A DNA stretch of 64,000 bases from Microbacterium sp. ACRRU (GTDB taxonomy: Bacteria > Actinomycetota > Actinomycetes > Actinomycetales > Microbacteriaceae), in the NCBI RefSeq assembly GCF_022346945.1, contig NZ_JAKRNI010000001.1:1-64000 (forward strand). The letters are read 5' to 3'. The position numbers were made by a program, and so were the translations under genes. The notes beneath the pieces were generated by a model. It saw nothing but the letters and a program-made list of their open reading frames with translations, was not told the origin of the DNA and did no database searches. The number at the start of each line of letters is the position of its first letter. Within the stretch, counting starts at the first letter, position 1. Below are positions 38,342-46,872 of the stretch, one piece after another.

Positions 38342-39933
38342 TGGGTGTCCTCGGCCTCGATCTCGGTGCGGTCGCCGGACCAGAGGGTGTGGAACGTGCC
38401 CTCCTTGTCGATGCGGCGGTACGTGTGCGCACCGAAGAAGTCGCGCTGGCCCTGGATGAGAGCCGCCGGGAGGCGGTCGGCGCGCAGGCCGTCGTAGTAC
38501 GCCAGCGACGAGCTGAACGCGGGAGCGGGGATGCCGCTCGCCGCCGACAGCGCGACGATGTGGCGCCACGCGTCCTGGGCGCGACCGAGAGCCTCGACGA
38601 AGTAGGGCGCGGTCAGGAGGACCGGCAGGTTCGCCTCGGCGTCGTACGCCTCGGCGATGCGGTTGAGGAACTGCGCGCGGATGATGCAGCCACCGCGCCA
38701 GATCTTCGACACCGCACCGAGGTCGATGTTCCAGTCGTACTGGGCCGCACCGGCGCGGATCTCGTCGAAGCCCTGGCTGTAGGCCACGATCTTCGAGGCG
38801 TACAGCGCCAACCGCACCTGCTCGATGAACGCATCGGCATCCTCTCCCGAGAGCAGGTCGGTGCCGGAGGGGCCGGGGAGATCACGCGACACCTCGCGCT
38901 GCTCGGGGTGGCTGGACAGGGAGCGGGCGAAGGTGGCCTCGGCGATGCCCGAGACCGGCACGCCCAGATCGAGCGCGGTCTGCACCGTCCATGCGCCCGT
39001 ACCCTTCGCCCCGGCCTGGTCGAGGATGACATCCACGAGCGGCTTGCCGGTCTCGGCATCCGTCTGGCGCAGGACCTCGGCGGTGATCTCGATCAGGTAG
39101 GACTCCAGTTCGCCGCGGTTCCACTCGGCGAAGACGTCGGCGATCTCGGCCGGGGACTTGCCCGTGGCGCGACGGATGAGGTCGTAGGCCTCGGCGATGA
39201 GCTGCATGTCGGCGTACTCGATGCCGTTGTGCACCATCTTCACGAAGTGGCCGGCGCCATCGTGGCCGACGTGGGTCACGCACGCCTCGCCCTCGGCGAC
39301 GGCGGCGATGGAGGTGAGGATCGGGCCGAGAGTGGTCCACGATTCGTCGGAGCCGCCGGGCATGAGCGACGGCCCGAGCAGCGCGCCCTCCTCACCGCCG
39401 GAGACGCCCATTCCCACATAGTTGATGCCGGTCTCGCGGACGGCCTTCTCGCGACGGATGGTGTCGGTGAACAGGGCGTTGCCGCCGTCGACGATGATGT
39501 CGCCCGGCTCGAAGACCTTCACGAGCTCGTCGATGACGAAGTCCGTCGCGCGACCGGCCTTGACCATGATGATCGCGGTGCGCGGCTTCGACAGGGAGGC
39601 AGCGAAGTCCGCGTACGAGAACGACGGCACGAACTCGGCCTCGGGGTGGGCGGAGACGAGGTGCTCGGTCTTGTCCTGGCTGCGGTTGAAGATCGCCACG
39701 GTGTTGCCTTCGCGGCTCGCGAGGTTGCGCGCGAGGTTCGACCCCATGACGGCCAGACCGACCACGCCGATGTTCGCCGTGCCCTCCCCGCGACCCTCGG
39801 GGCGCGAATCCGCTTCCGCGGTCGGGCGGGCGACGTCCTCGGGGCCCGGTGCGCCCTCGTGCACCTGCGCGGCCTCGTGCGGTGCCTGGTCCTGGTCGGT
39901 CGAAGGTCCGGTCGGGGAGGGGGTCGACGTCAT
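38338..39933 (-). CDS. gnd: 6-phosphogluconate dehydrogenase (decarboxylating) with N-terminal extension
   Basis: 531 aa pentose-phosphate enzyme converting 6-phosphogluconate to ribulose-5-phosphate and NADPH. NADP fold NIGVVGLAVMGSNLA, catalytic VGMGVSGGEEGA, GHFVKMVHNGIEYADM, and the C-terminal IQGQRDFFGAHTYRR are intact. An unusual 53-residue Pro/Glu/Asp/Ala-rich, apparently disordered segment precedes the fold. GGAG six bases before ATG 39933 supports that start, and no start codon occurs close to the fold. Third gene of the gluconate run. Confidence 0.94.
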   Translation of the reverse strand: MTSTPSPTGPSTDQDQAPHEAAQVHEGAPGPEDVARPTAEADSRPEGRGEGTANIGVVGLAVMGSNLARNLASREGNTVAIFNRSQDKTEHLVSAHPEAEFVPSFSYADFAASLSKPRTAIIMVKAGRATDFVIDELVKVFEPGDIIVDGGNALFTDTIRREKAVRETGINYVGMGVSGGEEGALLGPSLMPGGSDESWTTLGPILTSIAAVAEGEACVTHVGHDGAGHFVKMVHNGIEYADMQLIAEAYDLIRRATGKSPAEIADVFAEWNRGELESYLIEITAEVLRQTDAETGKPLVDVILDQAGAKGTGAWTVQTALDLGVPVSGIAEATFARSLSSHPEQREVSRDLPGPSGTDLLSGEDADAFIEQVRLALYASKIVAYSQGFDEIRAGAAQYDWNIDLGAVSKIWRGGCIIRAQFLNRIAEAYDAEANLPVLLTAPYFVEALGRAQDAWRHIVALSAASGIPAPAFSSSLAYYDGLRADRLPAALIQGQRDFFGAHTYRRIDKEGTFHTLWSGDRTEIEAEDTH

Positions 39934-40018
39934 TCGTTGCTCCGTTTTCACGCGCGAGAGAAGAGGGCGGACGGGAGTCGCGCACCCCCGCCACTGTATC
40001 GGCTCGGTTCGCCGCGGA

Positions 40019-40534
40019 TCAGGCCTCGGCCTGCAGGTGCAGACGCGTGAGGATGGCGTCCACCTGTTCCTGCGGCGTCATGTCCAGGTCGATGTGGATG
40101 GCCCGCTCGTCGGCATCCGGCACCTGCAGGGTGTCGAACTGCGAGGTGAGGAGGGCCGGCGGCATGAAGTGCCCCTGGCGGCGCAGCAGACGCTCGAGCA
40201 CGAGGGCGGGGTCGCCCATCAGGAGCACGAACGTCACGTCGTCACGGCGCAGCACGTCACGGTAGCTGCGCTTCAGGGCCGAGCAGGTGATGACGCCGGG
40301 GCGGCCCGCGGCGATCTGGCCGTCGATCCAGGCGGCGACCCGATCGAGCCATGGCCACCGGTCGTCGTCGTTGAGCGCGTGACCGGCCGCCATCTTCGCG
40401 ACGTTGGCGGCGGGGTGCAGGTCGTCACCTTCCTGCAGGTCCCAGCCGAGACGCCCGGCGAGGAGGGCGGCGACGGTGGACTTGCCGGTGCCGGCGGGGC
40501 CCATGAAGACCAGGACGGGGGTGGTGCTGTCCAA
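40019..40534 (-). CDS. gntK: Gluconokinase
   Basis: 171 aa cytosolic P-loop kinase phosphorylating D-gluconate to 6-phosphogluconate, the substrate of the neighbouring Gnd. Walker A GPAGTGKST, DDLHPAANVAKMAAGHALNDDDR and SALKRSYRD are family hallmarks. The only plausible start is TTG at 40534. Between gntR and gnd on the same strand. Confidence 0.94.
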   Translation of the reverse strand: MDSTTPVLVFMGPAGTGKSTVAALLAGRLGWDLQEGDDLHPAANVAKMAAGHALNDDDRWPWLDRVAAWIDGQIAAGRPGVITCSALKRSYRDVLRRDDVTFVLLMGDPALVLERLLRRQGHFMPPALLTSQFDTLQVPDADERAIHIDLDMTPQEQVDAILTRLHLQAEA

Positions 40535-40579
40535 GGAACTCTCTCTTCGTCGAGGTGCGGTGGATGCCGCACGGGGCGA

Positions 40580-41275
40580 TCAGATGCTGCGGCGGACCTC
40601 GGTGAGTACCGCGGCGACGTAGCGGCGGGTGTGCTCTTCCGCGGCGTCGGGATCGGCGCGTCCGATGGCCGCGGCGGTCTCGATGTGATTGTGGAGGGCC
40701 TCGGGGTTGGGAACCCCGGGAGTGAGCCCGTGCAGCGAGCGGCCTTCTATCGCCGCCGCGATGGGGGCCCGAGCCGCAGCGAGCATGAGGTTCCCGCTCG
40801 AAACGAGGATGAGGTCGTGGAAGGCGATGTCCGCCTCCAGGTACTCGGGGGAGTCGCCGCGCCCCTCGGCGCCCAGACGCGCGAGCTCGTCCGCGAGACG
40901 AAGGATCTCCCGCCGCTGCACGTCGGTGGAACGCTGCGCGCTCAGCCGCGCCGCGATGGGTTCGATCCCCGCGCGCAGCTCCGTGGTGTTGACGATCAGC
41001 TGATCGCGACGACGGCCGGCGAGTTGCCAGCCGATGAGGCGCGTGTCCAGTGCGCTCCACGCACTCGGCGGTCGCACGGTGACCCCGACGCGGCGGCGCT
41101 GTTCGACCAGACCCATGGCCTCCAGAACCCGCACGGACTCTCGCACCACGGTCCGGGAGACGCCGTACTCGGCTTCGAGGCCGCCGAGGGTCAGGACCGT
41201 GCCCGGCGCGAGGTCACCGTCCGCGATCCGGGCGCCGATCGCGTCCGTCACGGAGCCATGCGAGGCTCGGGCCAT
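40580..41275 (-). CDS. gntR: GntR/FadR-family regulator of gluconate genes
   Basis: 231 aa. N-terminal winged helix (LTLGGLEAEYGVSRTVVRESVRVLEAMGLV) and an all-helical FCD ligand domain with the metal/ligand residues in EADIAFHDLIL and ALHNHIETAAAI. Probably represses gntK-gnd and the divergent gntP until gluconate or a derivative binds. AAGGAGGGG five bases before the ATG. Confidence 0.92.
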   Translation of the reverse strand: MARASHGSVTDAIGARIADGDLAPGTVLTLGGLEAEYGVSRTVVRESVRVLEAMGLVEQRRRVGVTVRPPSAWSALDTRLIGWQLAGRRRDQLIVNTTELRAGIEPIAARLSAQRSTDVQRREILRLADELARLGAEGRGDSPEYLEADIAFHDLILVSSGNLMLAAARAPIAAAIEGRSLHGLTPGVPNPEALHNHIETAAAIGRADPDAAEEHTRRYVAAVLTEVRRSI

Positions 41276-41292
41276 AACCCCTCCTTAGGTAC

Positions 41293-41320
41293 GACCATAT
41301 CTTGCCAAAAATATGATCAT
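41293..41320. promoter_or_regulatory. Candidate GntR operator between gntR and gntP
   Basis: GACCATAT and ATATGATC form an inverted repeat (7 of 8 pairs) ten bases apart in an unusually AT-rich patch of the divergent spacer. A second, perfect palindrome ATGATCAT (41313-41320) overlaps the right arm. Either could be the FadR-type site. TATGAT within it could double as a -10 box for gntP. Confidence 0.55.
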
Positions 41321-41411
41321 TGTGTGAAGATCGTGCGGCGCCCCCGGCGGAAGCTGCGCGACGCGCTTGCGTGCGGCGTTGCCTGACCATCCTGAATCGA
41401 CGGAGATCTTC

Positions 41412-42800
41412 TTGGACGACTGGACCCAAACACTCGGCACAGCCCCGCTGCTGGCCATCGCGGCGGGAGCGATCGCGCTCATTCTCGTCCTCATCATCTG
41501 GCTGAAGGTGCACGCCTTCCTCGCCCTCATCATCGTGTCGCTCGTGACGGCGTTCGTCGCCGGCATCCCGGTCTCGGCGATCGTGACCACGCTGACCGGC
41601 GGCTTCGGGGGAACCCTCGGCACCGTGGCGCTCTTGGTGGCTCTCGGGGCCATGCTCGGGCGGCTGATCGAGCATTCCGGCGGGGCGCGAGCGCTCGCGG
41701 AGATGTTCGTGCGCATCTTCGGCGAGAAACGCGCGCCGTTCGCACTCGGAATCACCTCGCTCGTCCTGGGCTTCCCGATGTTCTTCGACGCCGGCCTGGT
41801 CATGATGCTGCCGATCATCTTCGCCATCGCGCGGCGCGTCTCGCGCACGAACGTGCTGCTGTTCGGTCTCCCCGCGGCGGCCGCCTTCTCGGTCATGCAC
41901 GTCTTCCTGCCGCCGCACCCCGGACCGGTGAGCGCGAGTGAGCTGTACGGAGCGAATCTCGGAATCGTCCTGCTGGTGGGCCTCATCATCGCTTTCCCCG
42001 TCTGGTACGTCTCGGGCTACCTGTGGGGGAAGTTCGTCGCTCAGCGCATTCAGCTGCCGGTCCCCGCGCTCTTCGGCGAGATGGACGACGACCAGCCGGT
42101 CAATCCGCCCAAGCCGGGCACCGTCATCGCGGTTCTGCTGCTGCCGATGTTCCTCATCTTCCTGAACACGGGCCTGTCGACCCTCGCCAGCGCGGGTGCG
42201 GTCTCCACCGACGACACCTGGGTGCAGGTGCTCATCCTGCTGGGCAACTCGGCCGTGGCGCTGCTCATCACGGTCATCGTGGCCACGATCGTCTTCGGTT
42301 TCCGCCGCGGCGAGAAGGGCACCGCGATCGAGAAGGTCGTGGACTCCTCGCTCGGGCCGGTGGCATCCGTCATCCTCATCACCGGCGCCGGCGGAATGTT
42401 CGGTGCCGTGCTGCGCGCCTCGGGGATCGGCGACGCGCTCGCCGACAGCCTCGGTGATCTCGGTCTGCCGGTCATCGTGGCGGCCTACATCATCGCCGTC
42501 GTGCTCCGTCTGGCACAGGGCTCGGCGACCGTCGCGCTCGTCACCGCCGCGGGTCTGGCCGCCCCCGCCGTCATGGCCGGGGACTTCTCGCCCCTGCAGA
42601 TCGCGGCCATCACGCTCGCCACCGCCGCGGGTTCGGTGTTCGCGGGGCACGTCAACGACTCCGGGTTCTGGCTCGTCGGCCGCCTCATGGGCATGGATGT
42701 CAAGACGACGCTGAAGACCTGGACCGTTCAGCAGGCGATCGAGTCGGTTCTCGGCTTCCTCGCGGCGCTGATCGTGTTCGGCATCGGCGCCGTCATCTGA
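41412..42800 (+). CDS. gntP: Gluconate:H+ symporter (GntP family)
   Basis: 462 aa with about 12-14 membrane helices. GntP motifs include FGGTLGTVALLVALGAMLGRL, LGFPMFFDAGLVMMLP, HVFLPPHPGPVSA and GHVNDSGFWLV. Imports gluconate (possibly idonate) with protons. TTG 41412 is preferred: GGAG sits six bases upstream and the first helix follows at once; an upstream in-frame start adds a hydrophilic segment unlike the family. Divergent from gntR. Confidence 0.92.
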   Translation: MDDWTQTLGTAPLLAIAAGAIALILVLIIWLKVHAFLALIIVSLVTAFVAGIPVSAIVTTLTGGFGGTLGTVALLVALGAMLGRLIEHSGGARALAEMFVRIFGEKRAPFALGITSLVLGFPMFFDAGLVMMLPIIFAIARRVSRTNVLLFGLPAAAAFSVMHVFLPPHPGPVSASELYGANLGIVLLVGLIIAFPVWYVSGYLWGKFVAQRIQLPVPALFGEMDDDQPVNPPKPGTVIAVLLLPMFLIFLNTGLSTLASAGAVSTDDTWVQVLILLGNSAVALLITVIVATIVFGFRRGEKGTAIEKVVDSSLGPVASVILITGAGGMFGAVLRASGIGDALADSLGDLGLPVIVAAYIIAVVLRLAQGSATVALVTAAGLAAPAVMAGDFSPLQIAAITLATAAGSVFAGHVNDSGFWLVGRLMGMDVKTTLKTWTVQQAIESVLGFLAALIVFGIGAVI

Positions 42801-42811
42801 CCGGAGGACTC

Positions 42812-42868
42812 GTGAGCCGCTCGGACCGGAACGTCGTCGTCGACGACGGCATGACCGCCCTCGTCTGA
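42812..42868 (+). pseudogene. Probable C-terminal remnant of gluconate 5-dehydrogenase
   Basis: An 18-codon open frame with GGAGG upstream reads VSRSDRNVVVDDGMTALV then TGA. The end NVVVDDGMTALV closely resembles the conserved last strand of short-chain dehydrogenases such as IdnO (V-x-V-D-G-G-M-x-x-x-V-stop). It sits between gntP and an idonate dehydrogenase, exactly where idnO would be expected. I infer that most of an idnO-like gene was deleted. It could instead be a chance short frame. Confidence 0.4.
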
Positions 42869-42882
42869 GGAGAGCACCAAGC

Positions 42883-43884
42883 ATGGACGCGCTGTTCATC
42901 GACGCCGCCCTCGAGGCGGAGGTTCGCGAGATCGCCGTTCCCGAGCCCGCGGAGGACGAAGTCCGTATCCGCGTCGAGTACGTGGGGATCTGCGGCTCCG
43001 ACCTGCACTACTACTTCCACGGGGCGAACGGCGCATTCGTCGTGCGCGAGCCGCTCATTCCCGGCCACGAGCTCGCGGGGCGGATCGATCACGATCCGAC
43101 GGGACAGTGGGCGGCCGGTACCCCGGTCACGGTGCACCCGGCGCGATTCGGCCGCCCCCGGCCCGGTCTCGAAGGTGCCCCGCACCTGTGGCCGGGCGGG
43201 TCGTACCTGGGCAGCGCCTCCACGTGGCCCCACACGCAGGGGGCGGCGGCGGAGTATCTCGTCGTCGACCGGGGCATGATCCGTGTTCTCCCCGAGGGCG
43301 TCACGGCTCGCCGGGCCGCGCTCGCCGAACCGCTCGCGGTCGCCCTCCACGCGCTCGGCGTGGCCGGGCCCGTCGCCGGCGCCCGGGTGCTGGTGACCGG
43401 ATCGGGCCCGATCGGACTCATGGCTGTCGCTGCCGCGGTAGCCGCGGGAGCCGAGGTCACCGCCACCGACGTGCTGCCCGGACCGCTGGCCCGGGCCCGT
43501 GTCCTGGGTGCTTCGCACACCGTGGACGTACGGACCGAGGAACTGGACGCGGGGGTGTTCGACGTGGTGCTGGAGTGCTCCGGTGCGCCCCAGTCCATCT
43601 CGGCGGCGCTGCGGGCCGTGCGGGCGGCGGGCGTCGTGGTGCAGGTCGGGATGCTGCCCGATGCGGAGCGTCCCGTGAACCTCGCGCCGTTCATCGCGAA
43701 AGAGGTCCGCTACCTCGGGAGCTTCCGCTTCGCGGACGAGATCGATGCCGCGATTCGACTCCTCGCCGAGCACCCCGTCATCGAGGCCGCGATCACGCAC
43801 GAGTATCCGCTCGCGGAAGCGGCCGCCGCCTTCGCCACGGCTCGGGACTCCGACGCCTCCGGGAAGGTGCTGCTCGTGCTGTGA
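42883..43884 (+). CDS. Zinc-type alcohol dehydrogenase, L-idonate 5-dehydrogenase-like
   Basis: 333 aa MDR oxidoreductase. Catalytic zinc region GICGSDLHYYFHG and PGHELAG, Rossmann motif VTGSGPIGLMAVAAAVAAGA. Overall closest in layout to IdnD, which oxidises L-idonate to 5-ketogluconate. The four-Cys structural-zinc lobe is missing: the segment after VTVHPARFG has no Cys. GAGGAGAGCACC precedes the ATG. Follows gntP and the presumed idnO remnant. Confidence 0.8.
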   Translation: MDALFIDAALEAEVREIAVPEPAEDEVRIRVEYVGICGSDLHYYFHGANGAFVVREPLIPGHELAGRIDHDPTGQWAAGTPVTVHPARFGRPRPGLEGAPHLWPGGSYLGSASTWPHTQGAAAEYLVVDRGMIRVLPEGVTARRAALAEPLAVALHALGVAGPVAGARVLVTGSGPIGLMAVAAAVAAGAEVTATDVLPGPLARARVLGASHTVDVRTEELDAGVFDVVLECSGAPQSISAALRAVRAAGVVVQVGMLPDAERPVNLAPFIAKEVRYLGSFRFADEIDAAIRLLAEHPVIEAAITHEYPLAEAAAAFATARDSDASGKVLLVL

Positions 43885-43960
43885 GTGCTCCGCTTCGTCG
43901 ACGTGCGAACGGCGCCGTGCCCCTGGGCCCGGCGCCGTTCGCGATGTCTGCGGGGAGCGG

Positions 43961-44086
43961 TCAGTGCTTGTTGTAGCCGGAGTGACGTCCCATCGAGAAC
44001 AGGGCGCCGACCACGCCGACCCCGCCCACGAGCGTGATCGCGCCGACGACCCAGAGCAAGACGTGAGAGAAGAAGTCGCTGTCCAT
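43961..44086 (-). CDS. 41-aa small membrane protein
   Basis: Short polar N-terminus (MDSDFFSH), one Gly/Val/Leu-rich transmembrane helix (about residues 9-31) and a polar tail RHSGYNKH. GGAGG six bases before the ATG is a strong Shine-Dalgarno, which supports real translation of this short frame. No recognised family. Sits alone between convergent idnD and divergent rplY. Confidence 0.65.
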   Translation of the reverse strand: MDSDFFSHVLLWVVGAITLVGGVGVVGALFSMGRHSGYNKH

Positions 44087-44370
44087 GGTGTTCCTCCGGT
44101 CCGTGGGGCTTCGCTCGATTCTATCGGGGCCCGCGGAGGCGTCCTGAGGGCGGGTCGAACGCGGGACGGGTCGCTGGTAGACTTTCGGGGAACTTCGGCG
44201 AGGGATGCATCGCCGTGCGCCTGGCGGGTGTGCGTGGCATCCGTAATCGACGCGGTGATGCAGGCTCCCGGCTTTCCTCACGCGCTCGCGTTCGAGTCGA
44301 ATCCAGACCACATACGCGCGGACTCCGTCCGCTCCCAAGCTGCGGGACCCGTGCCCGCGAGGAGAACATC
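44087..44370 (+). promoter_or_regulatory. rplY promoter and long 5' leader
   Basis: 284 bases without a gene. TAGACT (44178-44183) is the best -10 box, which would leave a leader of about 180 bases before rplY. A GGCGA/TCGCC stem encloses GATGCA near 44200, and GCGCGGACTCCGTCCGC and GCGGGACCCGTGCCCGC near the 3' end could form small hairpins before the GAGGAG ribosome site. No known riboswitch class is recognised. Confidence 0.45.
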
Positions 44371-45009
44371 ATGTCGGAAGACAACAAGGTCGTCGCCGAG
44401 GTGCGCGAGAACTTCGGCAAGGGCTTCGCCCGCCGTCTGCGCGCCGCCGGCAAGATCCCCGCCGTCATCTACGGGCACGGCACCGAGCCGCAGCACGTCG
44501 CGCTGCCGGGCCACCAGGTGTCGCTGCTGATCCGCCGCGCCAACGCGCTGCTCGACCTCGACATCAACGGCAAGAGCCAGCTGACGCTCGTCAAGGACGT
44601 CCAGAAGGACCCGGTGCGCCAGATCGTCGAGCACATCGACCTGCTCGTCGTCCGCAAGGGCGAGAAGGTCGCCGTCGACGTTCCCGTCGTCGTCGTCGGT
44701 GAGCCCTTCTCGGGCACCGTCGCCATGCTCGACACGGCCACGGTGTCGCTCGAGGTCGAGGCCACGCACATCCCCCAGACCATCGAGGTCGACGTCGAGG
44801 GCGCCGAAGACGGCACGCAGATCACCGCGGCCGACCTGGTGCTGCCCGCGGGTGCCGCACTGGTGACCGAGCCCGAGACCCTCATCGTGGGCGTTTCGGT
44901 TCCGCTGGACACCCTTGCCGCCGAGGAAGAGATCGCCGAGGCCGACGCCGAGGTGGCCGAGGAGCAGTCCGAGGAGTCCGAGGCGGCTTCTGAGGCTGAC
45001 CAGAACTGA
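44371..45009 (+). CDS. rplY: 50S ribosomal protein L25/general stress protein Ctc
   Basis: 212 aa. The N-terminal L25 domain (to about residue 95) binds 5S rRNA ([22 protein letters not shown]), followed by the TL5/CTC C-terminal beta domain and a very acidic Glu/Ala/Ser tail from about residue 185. GAGGAG precedes the ATG. Upstream of pth, as in other actinobacteria; both handle ribosomes and tRNA. Confidence 0.95.
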   Translation: MSEDNKVVAEVRENFGKGFARRLRAAGKIPAVIYGHGTEPQHVALPGHQVSLLIRRANALLDLDINGKSQLTLVKDVQKDPVRQIVEHIDLLVVRKGEKVAVDVPVVVVGEPFSGTVAMLDTATVSLEVEATHIPQTIEVDVEGAEDGTQITAADLVLPAGAALVTEPETLIVGVSVPLDTLAAEEEIAEADAEVAEEQSEESEAASEADQN

Positions 45010-45041
45010 GGCTCGCGGACCGCAGGAGCGGTCCGGTAACG

Positions 45042-45069
45042 ACGAGGGGGCGTGCATACGCCCCCTCGT
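45042..45069 (+). terminator. Hairpin terminator after rplY
   Basis: Perfect 12-base-pair stem ACGAGGGGGCGT/ACGCCCCCTCGT with a GCAT loop. A smaller hairpin (GGACCGC-AGGA-GCGGTCC) lies immediately before it. Confidence 0.8.
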
Positions 45070-45113
45070 TCGTCGTATCAGGGTCCGCGGACGGATCCGG
45101 AAGGATGGATGCC

Positions 45114-45695
45114 ATGGCGGACACCTGGCTCATCGTCGGTCTCGGCAATCCCGGGCCGCGGTATGAGGCGACCCGGCACAATGTGGGCCAGATGGTCGTC
45201 GACGAACTCGCCGCCCGCCGCCGGGAGACCTTCCGCGCGCACAAGGCGAATGCGCGCGTCGCGGAGACCTGGGTGCGTCCCGGGGGAGCGAAGCTCATCC
45301 TGGCGAAGCCGAACAGCTTCATGAACGTCTCGGGCGGCCCCGTCTCGGGGCTCGCGCGCTTCTACGCGGTCGACCCGGAGCGCGTGATCGTCGTCCACGA
45401 CGAGCTCGACATCCCGTTCGACACGATCAAGCTCAAGACCGGCGGCGGACACGGCGGACACAACGGTGTGCGCGATGTCGCCAAAGCGCTCGCGACTCCC
45501 GAGTTCCCTCGGGTCCGCGTCGGCATCGGCCGGCCCGTCGGCCGTCAGGACCCGGCGGACTGGGTGCTCGATCCGTTCGGGGCGAAGGAGCGGGAGACCC
45601 TTCCCCTCCTCGTGTCGGATGCGGCGGATGCGGTCGAGACGCTCGTGGAAGAGGGACTGCTCGCGGCGCAACAGCGCTTCCACGCGCCCCGCTGA
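45114..45695 (+). CDS. pth: Peptidyl-tRNA hydrolase
   Basis: 193 aa esterase releasing peptides from dropped-off peptidyl-t[23 protein letters not shown] contains the catalytic His; [13 protein letters not shown] and [14 protein letters not shown] follow, then [15 protein letters not shown] 45114 gives the usual N-terminus just before the first strand and has GGAAGG upstream; an ATG three codons earlier is also possible. Confidence 0.95.
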   Translation: MADTWLIVGLGNPGPRYEATRHNVGQMVVDELAARRRETFRAHKANARVAETWVRPGGAKLILAKPNSFMNVSGGPVSGLARFYAVDPERVIVVHDELDIPFDTIKLKTGGGHGGHNGVRDVAKALATPEFPRVRVGIGRPVGRQDPADWVLDPFGAKERETLPLLVSDAADAVETLVEEGLLAAQQRFHAPR

Positions 45696-45726
45696 GCGTC
45701 CTCCGGCGGCCCGAGGGATGCCGTCG

Positions 45727-46053
45727 TCAGTCCGATCTCCGCTGGCGAAGGGCGCGCGCCAGGGTGACCGTCCCGAAGATCCCGGCGGCGACACCCGCGA
45801 GGCAGGCGGCGAGGCAGCAATAGGCGCCCACGTCGTCGAGGAGACGGTCCTCGCCGCGACGCAGCGCGAAGGCGAGGGCGAACAGGATCACGCTGCCGGA
45901 CCCGCACACGAGAAAAGGAACGCGGCGAGAGGGCCTCAGAGCTCGCGGTCCGTGCTCTGCCCACCCCGAGGAGAGGTCGTGCGGTGCGGCGGTGACCGTC
46001 GGGCGTTGCGCGGGCAGGCGTGCCCGGTCAGGCTGTCGGTCGGTCGGTCGCAT
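45727..46053 (-). CDS. Hypothetical small membrane protein
   Basis: 108 aa, Pro/Arg-rich N-terminal half and two predicted membrane helices (about residues 46-63 and 75-100). TAACCT lies seven bases before the ATG, the leaderless layout common here, which supports it. No family recognised, and the true start could be internal. Confidence 0.5.
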   Translation of the reverse strand: MRPTDRQPDRARLPAQRPTVTAAPHDLSSGWAEHGPRALRPSRRVPFLVCGSGSVILFALAFALRRGEDRLLDDVGAYCCLAACLAGVAAGIFGTVTLARALRQRRSD

Positions 46054-46178
46054 TCCCGCGAGGTTAGGAGATCACGAGTACCGGTACGCGCGGTCATCTC
46101 AATCTGTGGAGAAGTAGCGCACGACTCCGGACTGTGGAGGAGGGGTGGCCGCCCGCGGCCCGCGGCGGCGTACACGGA

Positions 46179-46204
46179 AGAGCCCCGGCCATGACCGGGG
46201 CTCT
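46179..46204. terminator. Hairpin terminator after the 46233-46760 gene
   Basis: Perfect ten-base-pair stem AGAGCCCCGG/CCGGGGCTCT with loop CCATGA, 29 bases past the stop of the leftward membrane-protein gene. Confidence 0.8.
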
Positions 46205-46232
46205 CGAGAGACGGGCCTCACGGGCCCGCGCG

Positions 46233-46760
46233 TCACTGTGCGTAGGGAGCGGCTCCGATGACGGCGCCGATGCCGAACACGACCAGCACCACGCCACCGC
46301 CGAGGACGGCGAGGATGATGGCGGCGATGGCCCAACCGCGACCGCGGTTCTTCACCGCGGCGACGATGCCCTGGATCAGGCCCCACAGGGCGAGGACGCC
46401 CCATATGAGGAAGGCCGAGACCGACAGGGCGCCGGCGGCGAGACCGATCTGGTTCGCCGCTTCGGGCAGGGTCTCGGGGTCGAGAGTCGCCGTGCCGTTC
46501 GCCACGTCGGCGAACTGCGCCAGGCTGCCGCTCTGGATCCCACCGAGGAGGGCGAGGATCGAGCCGATGACGACCGCCGCGAGCGACACCACGAAAGCGA
46601 TGAGACCGAGTCCGCGCGACCCCTTCGCGCGCCCGGCCGGTGCGGTGGGTGCGGGAGCGGCGTATCCGGCCGAAGCCGCGGGGTATCCGCTCTGTGCGGC
46701 CTCCGCGCGTGTGACGGGCGGGGTGTCGTACGGCTCGGGGGGCGGCGGTGTGCTGCTCAC
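46233..46760 (-). CDS. Pro-rich membrane protein, paralogue of its upstream neighbour
   Basis: 175 aa. Pro/Ala/Tyr-rich cytoplasmic N-terminus (1-45), then three or four membrane helices with a loop (about 75-95). The last part, GIVAAVKNRGRGWAIAAIILAVLGG, is similar to the end of the 46873-47358 product. DUF4190-like in style, function unknown. AGGAGG six bases before the GTG. Confidence 0.78.
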   Translation of the reverse strand: MSSTPPPPEPYDTPPVTRAEAAQSGYPAASAGYAAPAPTAPAGRAKGSRGLGLIAFVVSLAAVVIGSILALLGGIQSGSLAQFADVANGTATLDPETLPEAANQIGLAAGALSVSAFLIWGVLALWGLIQGIVAAVKNRGRGWAIAAIILAVLGGGVVLVVFGIGAVIGAAPYAQ

Positions 46761-46872
46761 GGTGTCCTCCTGTGGTCGTCGAGGGCACGGGCGCCCTCGT
46801 CATCGAAAGCCTAGGGAGGGGCCGTGGATGTCCCGGACGGGGTGGACGGATCGCGAAAGAGCCGGTAGGCGG

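Noticed and set aside
44178..44370. Riboswitch upstream of rplY
   Set aside because: Hairpins possible, but no conserved core of any known riboswitch class could be recognised.
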